Origin: Funneliformis mosseae
Taxonomy: Eukaryota; Glomeromycota; Glomeromycetes; Glomerales; Glomeraceae
Assembly (NCBI GenBank): GCA_910592005.1
Contig: CAJVPP010001100.1
Span: 1-22,829 of the forward strand
DNA length: 22,829 nucleotides
Direction of reading: 5' to 3'
Shown: piece after piece, positions 9,788 through 18,853 of the stretch
Layout of the letters: each line of letters opens with the position of its first letter
Position numbering within the stretch: the first letter of the stretch is position 1
The notes under the pieces: generated by a model
Seen by the model: only the letters and a program-made list of their open reading frames with translations
Told to the model about the DNA's origin: nothing
Database searches by the model: none
Translations under genes and position numbers: made by a program

Positions 9788-11251
9788 TTACTGGTTGCCA
9801 CTATTGCTTCTCTTCGGTCTTGTAATTATTTGAGCCTTTGTAAATACGCTTTGTTTTGATCGATCATCACCATTGAATACACCAATGCAAGGAAATGAGC
9901 AGACTTCCACCTCCATTCTTTTAGAATCATCACGTCCAAAACTTCCTTGCATGAGACGAACATCCACATCATGACCAGCTTCGAAAAATTGATGTTTTAG
10001 TTCAAAAGCCTGTGTCTTTAAACGAAAACTAAAAATATTAATAACGTTACGAGTTATTTTAATAGCTTGATCATGTAATTCATCGTTGGTTTCTTTATCT
10101 ACGACTTGTCTAAATTTGTCCAACTCATTCAACAATTTCTCAACGGTTCCCTTAATTAAAGGATGTTCATCATCGGAGAATCCTCGACATCCAAGAGTTG
10201 AATAACTTTGTTGACGAATTCTGCCTGGTGTAATTTTAGTGAGCTCGTCATCTCCTTTACGGTTATCCCTGAATTTTTCTGTATAACTAATTAATCTTTC
10301 GGTAGCATTAACGAGATCGCATTCAAGAGTCATGTCGATTCCACGGTCTTCATAAGAAGAAGTGTTTTTGAAATATAGTTCGACTTCTTTCAAGATTGTC
10401 GTTATTACGTAACGTTGAAGTACGGCTCCTAAAACAACCCTTCCCTTCGTACTCGGGTATTCTACTTGACATTTATACTCCTTTATAAGATTTCCTGATG
10501 TCATATCATTAATCTTATAATCCCCTCCCTGAACCATCGTAAAATCCGAGAGCAAATCTTGTAATTCTTCAATATCAGAGATTAACTTTGATGCATTATT
10601 TGGATCATCATGATTCCAGGATACATTTGTAATATTACCAAGAGCTGCTTGTTGTTGTGAATTCTCTTTCTTCAAGGACAATATTTGATTTTTCAAATTT
10701 TCATTTTCTTTTAAAAGTGATTTACTTTTGCTAATTTCGTATACTTTTGACATTTGTGTTGCAAGTATATTAAAAGATTTCATTCTAGAAAAAATCATTT
10801 GTCTTAAAGATAATTTTTGTTGGTTTGTACAAACATCTAATTGTTCCGAAACATTACGAGGATCTAGATTTAATCCGCTATTTTCTAAACTTTCCCAAGC
10901 AATCCTTAACAATCTTTTTTTTAAATTTGGATTATTATAACGATGATTTCTATAATCATCTATAAATTTAGAAAAGTTTAAATCATCAACTGCTCCTAAA
11001 GTATTTAATTCTTCAATAATTTCAACCATTTTACTCGTCTCCTCATTAAATTCTATTGAGAGATCCGTATCAGATTCAATAGGAATAGCGTCCCAAACTA
11101 TAATAAATAAATGAATCAAATTTTCAATTTTTTTCAAAGAACCAAACCACATGAATAATTTCCAATCATAATGATCATAAGTATGAATTTTAATTCCCCG
11201 ATGTTGTTTAGGCTTATGAGAACCTTGATAATATGTATTTTTCTCTGCCAT
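9788..11251 (-). CDS. Coiled-coil protein B, divergent partner of Hsp70-like gene 2
   Basis: Single-exon gene for 487 residues from the ATG at 11251. The frame stays open to an ATG at 11359, but that would add a Phe/Tyr-rich stretch translated from a poly-A/T tract, and MAEKN places the family motif where it lies in gene A. Shared features are WKLFMWFGSL (30-39), RQMIFSRMKSF (150-160), a coiled coil at about 170-205 ending in QQAALGN, DDPNNASKL, LSDFTMV (234-240), YKIND, RIRQQSYSTLGCRGFSDD (344-361), FFEAGHDVDVRLMQGSFGRD (422-441), EVEVCSFPC and FTKAQIITRPKR. It is the closest relative of gene A in this window and has no recognised domain. It is divergent from Hsp70-like gene 2 with a 200-bp gap, the same arrangement as cassette 1 but inverted. 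Confidence 0.88.
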   Translation of the reverse strand: MAEKNTYYQGSHKPKQHRGIKIHTYDHYDWKLFMWFGSLKKIENLIHLFIIVWDAIPIESDTDLSIEFNEETSKMVEIIEELNTLGAVDDLNFSKFIDDYRNHRYNNPNLKKRLLRIAWESLENSGLNLDPRNVSEQLDVCTNQQKLSLRQMIFSRMKSFNILATQMSKVYEISKSKSLLKENENLKNQILSLKKENSQQQAALGNITNVSWNHDDPNNASKLISDIEELQDLLSDFTMVQGGDYKINDMTSGNLIKEYKCQVEYPSTKGRVVLGAVLQRYVITTILKEVELYFKNTSSYEDRGIDMTLECDLVNATERLISYTEKFRDNRKGDDELTKITPGRIRQQSYSTLGCRGFSDDEHPLIKGTVEKLLNELDKFRQVVDKETNDELHDQAIKITRNVINIFSFRLKTQAFELKHQFFEAGHDVDVRLMQGSFGRDDSKRMEVEVCSFPCIGVFNGDDRSKQSVFTKAQIITRPKRSNSGNQ

Positions 11252-11451
11252 TTTAAAATAACAACAAAAAGCAAAGAATATTTCAAAAAAAAAAAAAATT
11301 TTTTTTAAATACAAAAAGACGTAATATAAAACTTGAATTATATCTTGTTTCGGTTTCAATGTGAGGCAAAAGGGCTTAAAAAGGAATTATATGCTATTGT
11401 CAATCTATTTAATTCCTCAGAAAAAATTTCCGGGAAAACAAAAAAATATAT
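11252..11451. promoter_or_regulatory. Shared divergent promoter region, cassette 2
   Basis: 200 bp between the start codons of gene B (minus) and Hsp70-like gene 2 (plus). It holds a long A/T homopolymer tract next to gene B (about 11281-11308), a CAAAAGGGCT word (11367-11376) whose complement AGCCCTTTT also occurs in the cassette 3 gap, and a small palindromic TTTCCGGGAAAA near 11428-11439. No clear heat-shock element is present. Confidence 0.6.
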
Positions 11452-13536
11452 ATGGATTTACGAGATACTAGAATCCTTGTTGCAGTAGATTTTGGAACAA
11501 CTTATTCTGGCTTCGCTTATGCTCATAAAGAGAACCCTGAAAATGTTGTTGTAAATAATTCTTGGTGAATATATTTTCAATTAACGTAAATCGTCTTTAA
11601 TATTTCACAGATAGATTCTCATTTCTTTTGTTTTAATTAGGCCAGGGAGGGAAGGTGTGTTTAAAACACCCACAGCGCTTCAATATGATGAAAGATATAA
11701 TAAAGTTATAAGCTGGGGATATAATGCATTAGTAGAAGAACCTGATGAATTAGAAGAAATATCGGACGATTCGGAAGAACAACGTTCGCGTCCCGTAGAA
11801 TTGTTCAAGTTACATTTGTCAACGTTAGGTTGGAAAGAAAAACCTTGGTTACCACCCAGATTCGGGTATAAAAAAGCTGTTAAAGATTATTTAGGTAAAT
11901 TAGGCGAATTGATCAGAGAAACTATTGAGAGACGATGGCCGACTGTAAGCTTTCCTCGACAAGTCGATTTCGTATTTACAATTCCTGCCGAATGGGTAAG
12001 TGTTAACTAAGTTGCTTTAAATTATTGTCATTAGTTATCTAATTGTTTACTTTTTATAAAATTATAGCCTCCAAATACAACCAAAATCATGAGAGAATGT
12101 GCACACGACGCAGGATTATTGAGTTCTCTTAATTCAAATAATATCGAATTTACTACTGAGCGTGCGTTTATTATTTTGTAATTTATCTATATTACCTTTA
12201 TTTATTTATTTTTTTTTAATCGTAAATCTTTGTATATTTCCATCAGCCGAAGCTGCGGCACTTCACTGCCTTAGTGTCCTAAAAGAGCATCACCTAGGCC
12301 CAGGGGGTATATATTACATTCTTACTGTATTGTTTAAAAATAACAAATTTAATTCGCGTTTCTAATGATCATCTCGTTTCTTAAATAGATTCCTTCATAG
12401 TAGCCGATTGTGGCGGTGGTACAATTGATTTAACATCACGAAAACTTCTTCCAGGAAATAGATTAAGTGAAATCACCGAACGTGTTGGTGATTTATGTGG
12501 TGGTTCATTCGTAGATAAAAGATTTTTAAAATGGCTTGGAAAGAAATTAGGCGCTGACGCTTTAGAAGAATTAAAATCAAATAATTATGGTCAAATGCAA
12601 TATATAGTACAAAGGTTTTTTTGTCAGCGTATCAAATATAAATTTAATGGAGAAAGATCAGAATATAAACCTTTAAAATTAAATGTACCGCACTATTGCC
12701 CTGATTTAAACAGATATGTCACGGGAGCATACAAGGAACAAATGGAACAAGTTGGATGGGTGTTAAAGGTTGATTTTGATTCCGTTATAGAAATGTTTGA
12801 TCCTATCGTTACTCGAATTGTTAAATTAATTGATGATCAATTAAAAGGTTCGAAAGAAAAATGTTCGGCAATGTTTTTGGTGGGAGGATTTAGTGAATCC
12901 CCTTATTTACAACGTAGGGTTAGGGAGGCTTTCAGCTCTAAAGTTCCCATTATCTCTGTACCAGCTTTACCAATAGCAGCCATAGTTCGTGGTGCCATAA
13001 CATATGGTTTTAATATCGATATTGTACATGATAGAGTATTGAAATGGACGTATGGAATTGAAGTTTGTCGCAAATGGGCAAGTATTACCATTTTATTAAT
13101 TATTTGTATTTTAAAAGAGGGATCACCATTTAACTCGATCAATACATATCCGTTTATCATTTAGGAACCTAACAAAGACAAGGCCTCCAGGAAAACGTCT
13201 GATGGGTTAATACTTTATTTTCATAAATTGGCACAACGTGGTAAAAGTGTTGGAGTGAATCAAAAATTCACGACAGATTTTTTTCCTACGAGAGCCAATC
13301 AAGAAATTATCTCTTTTAATATATATTATACTCCAAGATACGGTGCGAAATTTTGCGATGATCCGGGAATGAAACTATTAGGGACCCTAAGGGTTAGAGC
13401 GACTGATACTCATCTAGGTTTAAATCGACCTATTGAATTTTTGCTTGCATTTGGTAAAATGGAAATTAAAGCTACCGCTAAAAATAAAAGAACTGGTAGA
13501 GTTTATAACGAGACTACTTTTGATTTAGATATTTAA
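11452..13536 (+). CDS. HSPA12-like Hsp70 family ATPase, gene 2 (6 exons, one GC-AG intron)
   Basis: Predicted 560-residue Hsp70-like ATPase. Exons are 11452-11564, 11641-11995, 12068-12161, 12247-12306, 12389-13077 and 13165-13536. Exons 3, 4 and 6 have exactly the lengths seen in gene 1 (94, 60 and 372 nt) and all intron phases match. Motifs are VDFGTTYSG (12-20), KTPTALQYD, IPAEW, TTEPEAAALHC, VADCGGGTIDLT (DCGGGT 214-219), LVGGFSESPYL and IVRGA. The tail has LLGTLRV and RPIEFLLAFGKMEIKATAKN, matching the beta part of the Hsp70 substrate-binding domain without a lid. An acidic insert with several Glu and Asp precedes RPVELFKLHL. The last intron starts with GC (GG/GCAAGT), whereas gene 1 has GT at the same place. 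If that intron is retained, translation ends at the TAG of its 3' splice site and the beta tail is lost. Divergent from gene B. Confidence 0.92.
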
Positions 13537-13845
13537 CAAGGGAACCTATTAGGAAATTCATTTTATCACTTTTTTTTTCAATATGTAAAGTTTTGTTTTT
13601 TATTTTAAATCTTATTATGTATTTATTTCATTAATTGAATGATCATTGAATAGTTGGATTATTGGATCATCCAGTATCACGTATTAAATAATTAATCGAA
13701 TTAATTCCAATTTCTGATTAACTCACTATAACATTTTGATGTTTTATTTAAATCACGTATTTATTTAATTCGCGTATATACATATAATAAAAATAAAAAT
13801 AAAAAAAAATACAAATATAAAGAAAGAATTAAAAAATCGAATTCT
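13537..13845. terminator. Convergent 3' region between Hsp70-like gene 2 and gene C
   Basis: 309 bp between the stop codons of two convergent genes. It contains A+T-rich DNA with AATAAA words (for example 13787-13792 on plus; the complement of 13743-13748 on minus) that could act as polyadenylation signals. A small repeated motif of TTGAATGATCATTGAATAG type lies around 13634-13652. There is no coding potential. Confidence 0.35.
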
Positions 13846-15720
13846 CTAAGAAATATAGCTCAAGAATCTTTTAATTCTTCCATTTTCCTTTGGACGAACA
13901 AAAACTTGAGCTTTACTAAAAACTTGATTATCATGTTCGGACATAATAAGAGGGAAATACGCAAAATCCACCTCCATTTCTTTGATATTTTCATTCTCCC
14001 AATTACCTACAGTAAGATGTGATTCTAGATGAGCACCGGGTTTAAACCATTGAATCTTTGCTATCGGTTCTTGAGCTTTCAAACAAAACCATAATTGCAG
14101 ACCAGCGCGAATAACTTTTCCAGCATCAGAACGTAGTTCGTTCTTCTTTTCATCGTCTATAACTTCACGATACTTTTCCATCTTAAACAAAATTTTATTA
14201 ACAAGTTGGGAAACGAGTGGATGGTTAGAATTAGCAAATCCACGAGATCCTAGAGCAGCGTATACTTGTTGACGAATTTTAACTGGAGTTACAGCAGTCA
14301 CGCTATCTTTTCCTTCACGAGTTGTAGTCAATATATTTGTATATTCAATTAGATATGATGCATAATATACTATATATGACTCGAGAAGTTTATCGCTAAA
14401 GGAATTAGCGTGTTTAGCGTACTTAAATAAACCATCTGCGAAATGAAAGATTGTTTCGAGAATCATTCGTTGAAGAGCACCTGCTAGATAATTTTTAATT
14501 TCTTTCGAATCAAGAATTGCTTTACATTTATAATCAGCTAATAATTGTTTAGCAGCATCCTCGTTAATTTTAATAGTTTTCCCTTTAACTTTAGTAAAAT
14601 CAGTTAAAGAATGTTGTAAGTTCTCAATATCTTTTGTTATTTGGATAGGATTGTTTAAAGTGCTATCACTCCAACGAATATTTGTTGCGCTACCAAGGGC
14701 GGCTTGATAAGTCGTTGCTTCTTCTTTAGCAGATTTTACTTCTTGGAGTAATTCTTTAGATTCTTCTTGATGTTGTTTAATATTCGCTTCATATGCTGAC
14801 TTTATTTTATCACGCTCTTGGGTTACCTTAACATTATTCGCCATAACCTCTTTAACAATTTCTTCCCCTTGCTTTTCTAATGCTTCTTTCTCTTTGAGTT
14901 GATCCTTTAATTCTTTGTTGGTAACGATAAGTTGTTCGTTTTTCGTGGTTAATATTTTATTTTCGTTGACTTTATCATTATACAAATTTTCATTGTTCTC
15001 TTTGAATTCATTTAATTCTTTATTGACGTTGAGAAGTCTGCTGTGTACGTTAAATAATTCACTATATCTCTGATTTAATTCGGAATTCGAATTTCTAACC
15101 GCTTGAACAGAAGCTTTTAAATTGTTACATTCATGAACAGCCGCATTTTTTTCTTTTAATACCTCAACGTAATATGGATTTGTAATGCAATGATATCTTT
15201 CCATATGAGTAGTCTTATGAGATTTTAAAGTAGTTCTCAAAAAAGCGATCTTTGCTTGAACTTTTTGATGAGTCATAAATCTTAAAACTAATCGTTGTTC
15301 AATACTGAGTCGTTTTAACATATTAATGATGTGCACAGCTTCGTTTAACTTAACTTGTAAAAAATTAAATGTAGTATGCAATAAGTTATCTCTTTTATCT
15401 TTATCATGATTTAAACGAAAACTTTTACATTTCTTGATTAAATCCAAACAAGGATTATAAGTTTCTTTAGGAATCATTCCTGCTGTGTATATTTCTTCAA
15501 TTTCTCTATGAATTATCTTCAATCCTGTTTCAATGTTAGGTTGTTCAGAACTTTCTCTAGATTCTTCAGTTGCTAGAATTATCCATTTAGCGAAATCATA
15601 TTGCCAGTTAGAACCACTTCCAAACCATTCCGCTAATTGCCACAGTGATTGATCTATTGCCGGGACAGATGGAGTAAATGACGACGTAAAGGTCGAAGAT
15701 GAATCATCTGATCCACCCAT
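13846..15720 (-). CDS. Coiled-coil protein C, long-coil member, divergent partner of Hsp70-like gene 3
   Basis: Single-exon gene for 624 residues; the third and most divergent member of the family. A Ser/Thr-rich N-terminus (1-20) precedes WQLAEWFGSG (27-36). A long coiled coil spans roughly 185-345, rich in Glu, Lys, Asn and Leu with heptad-like spacing, about five times longer than in A or B. It ends in YQAALGSATNIRW, aligning with AALGN in the others. Then come LTDFTKV (372-378), IKIN, KIRQQVYAALGSRGFANSNH (481-500), WFKPGAHLESHLTVGNW, EVDFAYFP and FSKAQVFVRPK. No enzyme motif, signal peptide or membrane segment is visible. The extra length is almost wholly in the coil, so the two ends may be the functional modules and the coil a spacer or an oligomerisation arm. 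The start is the first ATG, facing Hsp70-like gene 3 across 687 bp. Confidence 0.88.
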   Translation of the reverse strand: MGGSDDSSSTFTSSFTPSVPAIDQSLWQLAEWFGSGSNWQYDFAKWIILATEESRESSEQPNIETGLKIIHREIEEIYTAGMIPKETYNPCLDLIKKCKSFRLNHDKDKRDNLLHTTFNFLQVKLNEAVHIINMLKRLSIEQRLVLRFMTHQKVQAKIAFLRTTLKSHKTTHMERYHCITNPYYVEVLKEKNAAVHECNNLKASVQAVRNSNSELNQRYSELFNVHSRLLNVNKELNEFKENNENLYNDKVNENKILTTKNEQLIVTNKELKDQLKEKEALEKQGEEIVKEVMANNVKVTQERDKIKSAYEANIKQHQEESKELLQEVKSAKEEATTYQAALGSATNIRWSDSTLNNPIQITKDIENLQHSLTDFTKVKGKTIKINEDAAKQLLADYKCKAILDSKEIKNYLAGALQRMILETIFHFADGLFKYAKHANSFSDKLLESYIVYYASYLIEYTNILTTTREGKDSVTAVTPVKIRQQVYAALGSRGFANSNHPLVSQLVNKILFKMEKYREVIDDEKKNELRSDAGKVIRAGLQLWFCLKAQEPIAKIQWFKPGAHLESHLTVGNWENENIKEMEVDFAYFPLIMSEHDNQVFSKAQVFVRPKENGRIKRFLSYIS

Positions 15721-15793
15721 TTTTTTCTTTATAAAATTTTGAAAAATATTTTTTTTTTTTGCTTTTTTTTTTGCTTCGGAAACAAAAATTTTC

Positions 15794-15824
<31 letters not shown>

Positions 15825-15948
15825 AATAATTTTAATAATAACGCCTTTCCAAAAAAAAATAAAAAAAAAGGAATTAAATATACCAAGGTATTTTTAATTT
15901 TGCTGCGTCGAGAATTCAATTTAAGGTTTTGTTCAAAAAGATATTTTT

Positions 15949-16014
15949 GATAAGAATTGCATGATTATTCGGAGTAAACCTCCGTGATTACAATAAAGTA
16001 TTTTCATTCTTATC
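15949..16014. repeat. Nested inverted repeat in the cassette 3 gap
   Basis: Outer arms GATAAGAAT (15949-15957) and ATTCTTATC (16006-16014) are perfect reverse complements. Inside them CGGAG (15970-15974) and CTCCG (15980-15984) form a second small stem. It could be a regulator site or chance. Confidence 0.4.
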
Positions 16015-16130
16015 ATGTTTTCTTTGTTAAATATGAATTCCAATTTCGGACACAATTACAATAACTATGATAATCTACTGTCATAATAATTGAAAACGAG
16101 ATTTTATCTGGTTACCATCATACGCGTATA

Positions 16131-16168
16131 TGACTCATTTATTTATTAAATATTGATTTTAATGAGTC
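16131..16168. promoter_or_regulatory. Candidate bZIP (TGACTCA) site with inverted partner
   Basis: TGACTCAT at 16131-16138 matches the AP-1/Gcn4 core. GACTCATT (16132-16139) and AATGAGTC (16161-16168) form an 8-bp inverted repeat. The location between two divergent genes fits a regulatory site, but a seven-base match is weak evidence. Confidence 0.3.
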
Positions 16169-16407
16169 TTAATTGAGATCATAAATTGTTTGTTTTATCA
16201 TTCAAATCAAGAACAAAGCGACTAAAAAACGAAGTCCATTTTTAAGCAAAAATCCGGAATTCTTTTTTCATCATTTCAAACTTTTTAAAAATTAGTTTCC
16301 CCCAAGAGCCCTTTTCTTGCATATAAAAATTTTTTTGAAACACTTTGAAATATTCATATTGTAAAGTGCTCATTTTACTGCGCAAAGAAAATTTTTTATT
16401 TTCAATT

Positions 16408-18853
16408 ATGGGCCTTAGAGATTTTCGTGTGGTTGTCGCTATAGGTAACTTTTTTTGACATTAGTTTGTGTCCTCCTCATGTATTCTTTTATAACGTCTC
16501 TTTATCTTCAATTCATTATTCATTATACATTAAGACTTTGGGACTACGTATTCAGGTAAGATATATATATATATATCTTTTTTATACTGAAATATATTTT
16601 GTCAAAATTTATATGTAAAACAAAATTCTCTTCCTTTATCTGTCGCAAACAGGATTCGCTTACGCTTATCACATAAATCCAGATATTACAGTTCACGATT
16701 CATGGTATGTTATTAGTATTATCTTTTGCCGCATTAATACTTGTAGGCTCAAAATCCTTCTTTACTTGCTATCTTATTCCCGATATCCTTCCCCTTTCGT
16801 CTACCACAGGCCCGGACAAAATAAAACAAGATTAACGTCGCCAAAAACCAATACAGTTCTTCAATATGATACATCATCATCCGACCCAAAAAGTTGGACA
16901 GTGAATCATTGGGGATTTCCGGCATTAGCAGAAGAGCCGACTAGAAGAACTCGTCGCCATACTTCTAATAGTTCAGTTAAAAATTTACCCGTCGAATTAT
17001 TTAAATTACATTTGGCCGATAATCTTAGTCATTATGATAAACCATACCTTCCCGAGGGCCTTGATTATACAAAAGCCATTACGGATTATTTGGCTAAAAT
17101 GAAACCTGTAAGTAAAATGAGAAGGGCGAACATTTTGTGAGAGAATTGATAAGAATCCCTTTCCTTTTTTTTCGTTTTACAGTTAATCGAAGAAATTTTG
17201 ACTAAAAGATGGCCTGGCATTAAATTTACGCAAGTTCGTTTCGTATTCACCATACCCGCTGAATGGTAACTGATCTCACGTGATTCACATGCATGATAAT
17301 ATACCGGTAAATAAAAAAATTAAAAAACAAAAACTTATTTAGGAAACCTTATACTCTTGGAATTCTTCAAGATTGTATTTACGATGCTGGATTTACCGCA
17401 AAACGACAATCAAACAACAATCTAGAATTTACCACGGAACGTAAGTAACGAGAAATAAATAAACTTGAAATTTATATTCATTTTATTTAATTAATATTGA
17501 TTTAATACGTTTTTTTTCATTGATAGCCGAGGCCGCAGCACTTTATACCATGGGAAAACTTGAAGAGCATAAGATTAAAACAGGATGTATGTTATATTGC
17601 AATTCAGATTTCGACGATCTCGATTTAAAACTTTGTTTAAAGATTAATTCTTTTAATATAAAATGGTTTAGCTTCTTTCATGGTCGTTGACTGTGGCGGT
17701 GGTACGGTGGATTTGACAACAAGAAACTTGTTGCCCGATAACAAATTAAGCGAAATTACAGAACGTACGGGTGATTTATGTGGAAGTACGTATGTCGACA
17801 GGGAATTCATTATATTCCTTGAAAAGAAATTAGGACTTGCAGCTATGGAAGGATTTAGAAGGGACCATTATGGTCAATATCAATATTTGATACATCGTTT
17901 TTTTTGTCCAAGAGTGAAATTCGGATTTCAAGGAGATAGACATGATTTTCGTAATATCGATTTGGATATCGAAAGAACATGTCCAGCATTAATGAAATGT
18001 GTCAAAGATGAACATATCATAGATGAAATGGAAGAAGAAGAATGGTTAATTGAAATTTCATTTAATGATGTATTGGGCATGTTCGATCCTGTTGTCGATA
18101 AAATTTTAAAGTTGATTAGAAACCAATTGGCCTCTCCTAAGCAAAGGAAATCATGTTCTGCAATATTTTTGGTTGGTGGATTCGCCGAAAGTCCATATTT
18201 GGTCAAAAGAGTAAAGGAAACTTTCGGTTCGGTTGTATCTACCATAACGGTACCTCAAAATCCTATTACTGCTGTTTTACGTGGAGCCGTTTTATTTGGA
18301 CTTGACAAAGCAACTATTGCCACTCGCGTTCTAACAATGAATTATGGTAATGTAAACGTTTTTTTTTTTTATTCTTTTTAATAAGATATGCAACAAAAAG
18401 TTATTGCTTGCTTACTTTTGTTGATAATTGACAGGAATTCGAATTTATCCGCTGTGGCGTTCTGGAGTTGACCCAAAGAAAAGGAAAACTGCTGACGGCC
18501 GCATATATAAATTTAATTGTCTAGCGGCCCGCGGTAGAGAAGTTTCAGCAGATGAACCATGTTCAGGAACATATTATCCAATTTATCCGGATCAAACGAC
18601 CATTATATTTAATGTTTATGCTACTCCTAAAAATCATACTAGATTTTGTGACGAAGTTGGTATTAGTAAAATTGGAGAATTAGAAATTGAATTACCTGAT
18701 AAAGAACATGGTGTTGATAGGCCCGTAGAATTTAGTTTAATGTTTGGTGAATTATTGATTACTGCTACCGCTAGAAACAAGAAAACTAGTAGAATTTATA
18801 CTACTAAATTTGCTTATGTTAGAGATAATTCTTATTTTGAAGCTACTGTATGA
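16408..18853 (+). CDS. HSPA12-like Hsp70 family ATPase, gene 3 (9 exons, with microexon)
   Basis: Predicted 580-residue Hsp70-like ATPase. Exons are 16408-16444, 16535-16555, 16653-16704, 16810-17107, 17183-17265, 17343-17440, 17527-17586, 17672-18346 and 18435-18853; all introns are GT-AG, 75-105 bp, and the frame closes throughout. Motifs are DFGTTYSG (13-20, split over three exons), TNTVLQYD, IPAEW (to 164), TTEPEAAALYT, VVDCGGGTVDLTT, LVGGFAESPYL and VLRGA. The tail has RPVEFSLMFGELLITATARN and extends past the end of genes 1 and 2. Compared with them, three introns are extra, the intron after IPAEW is shifted by one base in phase, and the last intron lies six codons earlier. The insert before PVELFKLHL is basic (RRTRRHTSNSS) where the others are acidic. 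Paired with coiled-coil gene C. Confidence 0.9.
16535..16555 (+). other. 21-nt microexon coding the phosphate-1 motif
   Basis: This exon of Hsp70-like gene 3 is flanked by AAG at its 5' side and by GTAAGA at its 3' side. With one G from the previous exon and two bases from the next it codes DFGTTYSG, the most conserved ATP-binding loop of the family. Both flanking introns are phase 1, so skipping the exon keeps the frame but deletes seven residues of the loop. Confidence 0.85.

Larger units (their letters stand above)
15721..16407. promoter_or_regulatory. Divergent promoter region, cassette 3
   Basis: 687 bp between the starts of gene C (minus) and Hsp70-like gene 3 (plus), over three times the other two gaps. 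Next to gene C are long T and A runs (about 15740-15826). A nested inverted repeat lies at 15949-16014. A TGACTCAT word, the consensus of AP-1/Gcn4-type bZIP factors, starts at 16131 and has an inverted partner at 16161-16168. TTTCCCCC and AGCCCTTTTC (16307-16316) recall words in the other cassette gaps. TATAAAAA at 16322-16329, about 80 bp before the gene 3 start, may be a TATA box. Confidence 0.5.

Noticed and set aside
9648..9833. Plus-strand 61-codon frame rich in Lys, Ile and Tyr
   Set aside because: Low-complexity product of A+T-rich DNA that overlaps the 3' end of gene B on the other strand.
10728..10940. Plus-strand 70-codon frame
   Set aside because: Antisense shadow of the conserved coiled-coil gene B.
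12162..12365. Plus-strand 67-codon frame
   Set aside because: A read-through of an intron, exon 4 and the next intron of Hsp70-like gene 2; only the 12247-12306 part is coding, in the spliced frame.
12903..13160. Minus-strand 85-codon frame
   Set aside because: Antisense to the exon of gene 2 with the LVGGF motif; no family resemblance.
17928..18245. Minus-strand 105-codon frame
   Set aside because: Antisense to exon 8 of Hsp70-like gene 3, which carries conserved motifs on the plus strand.
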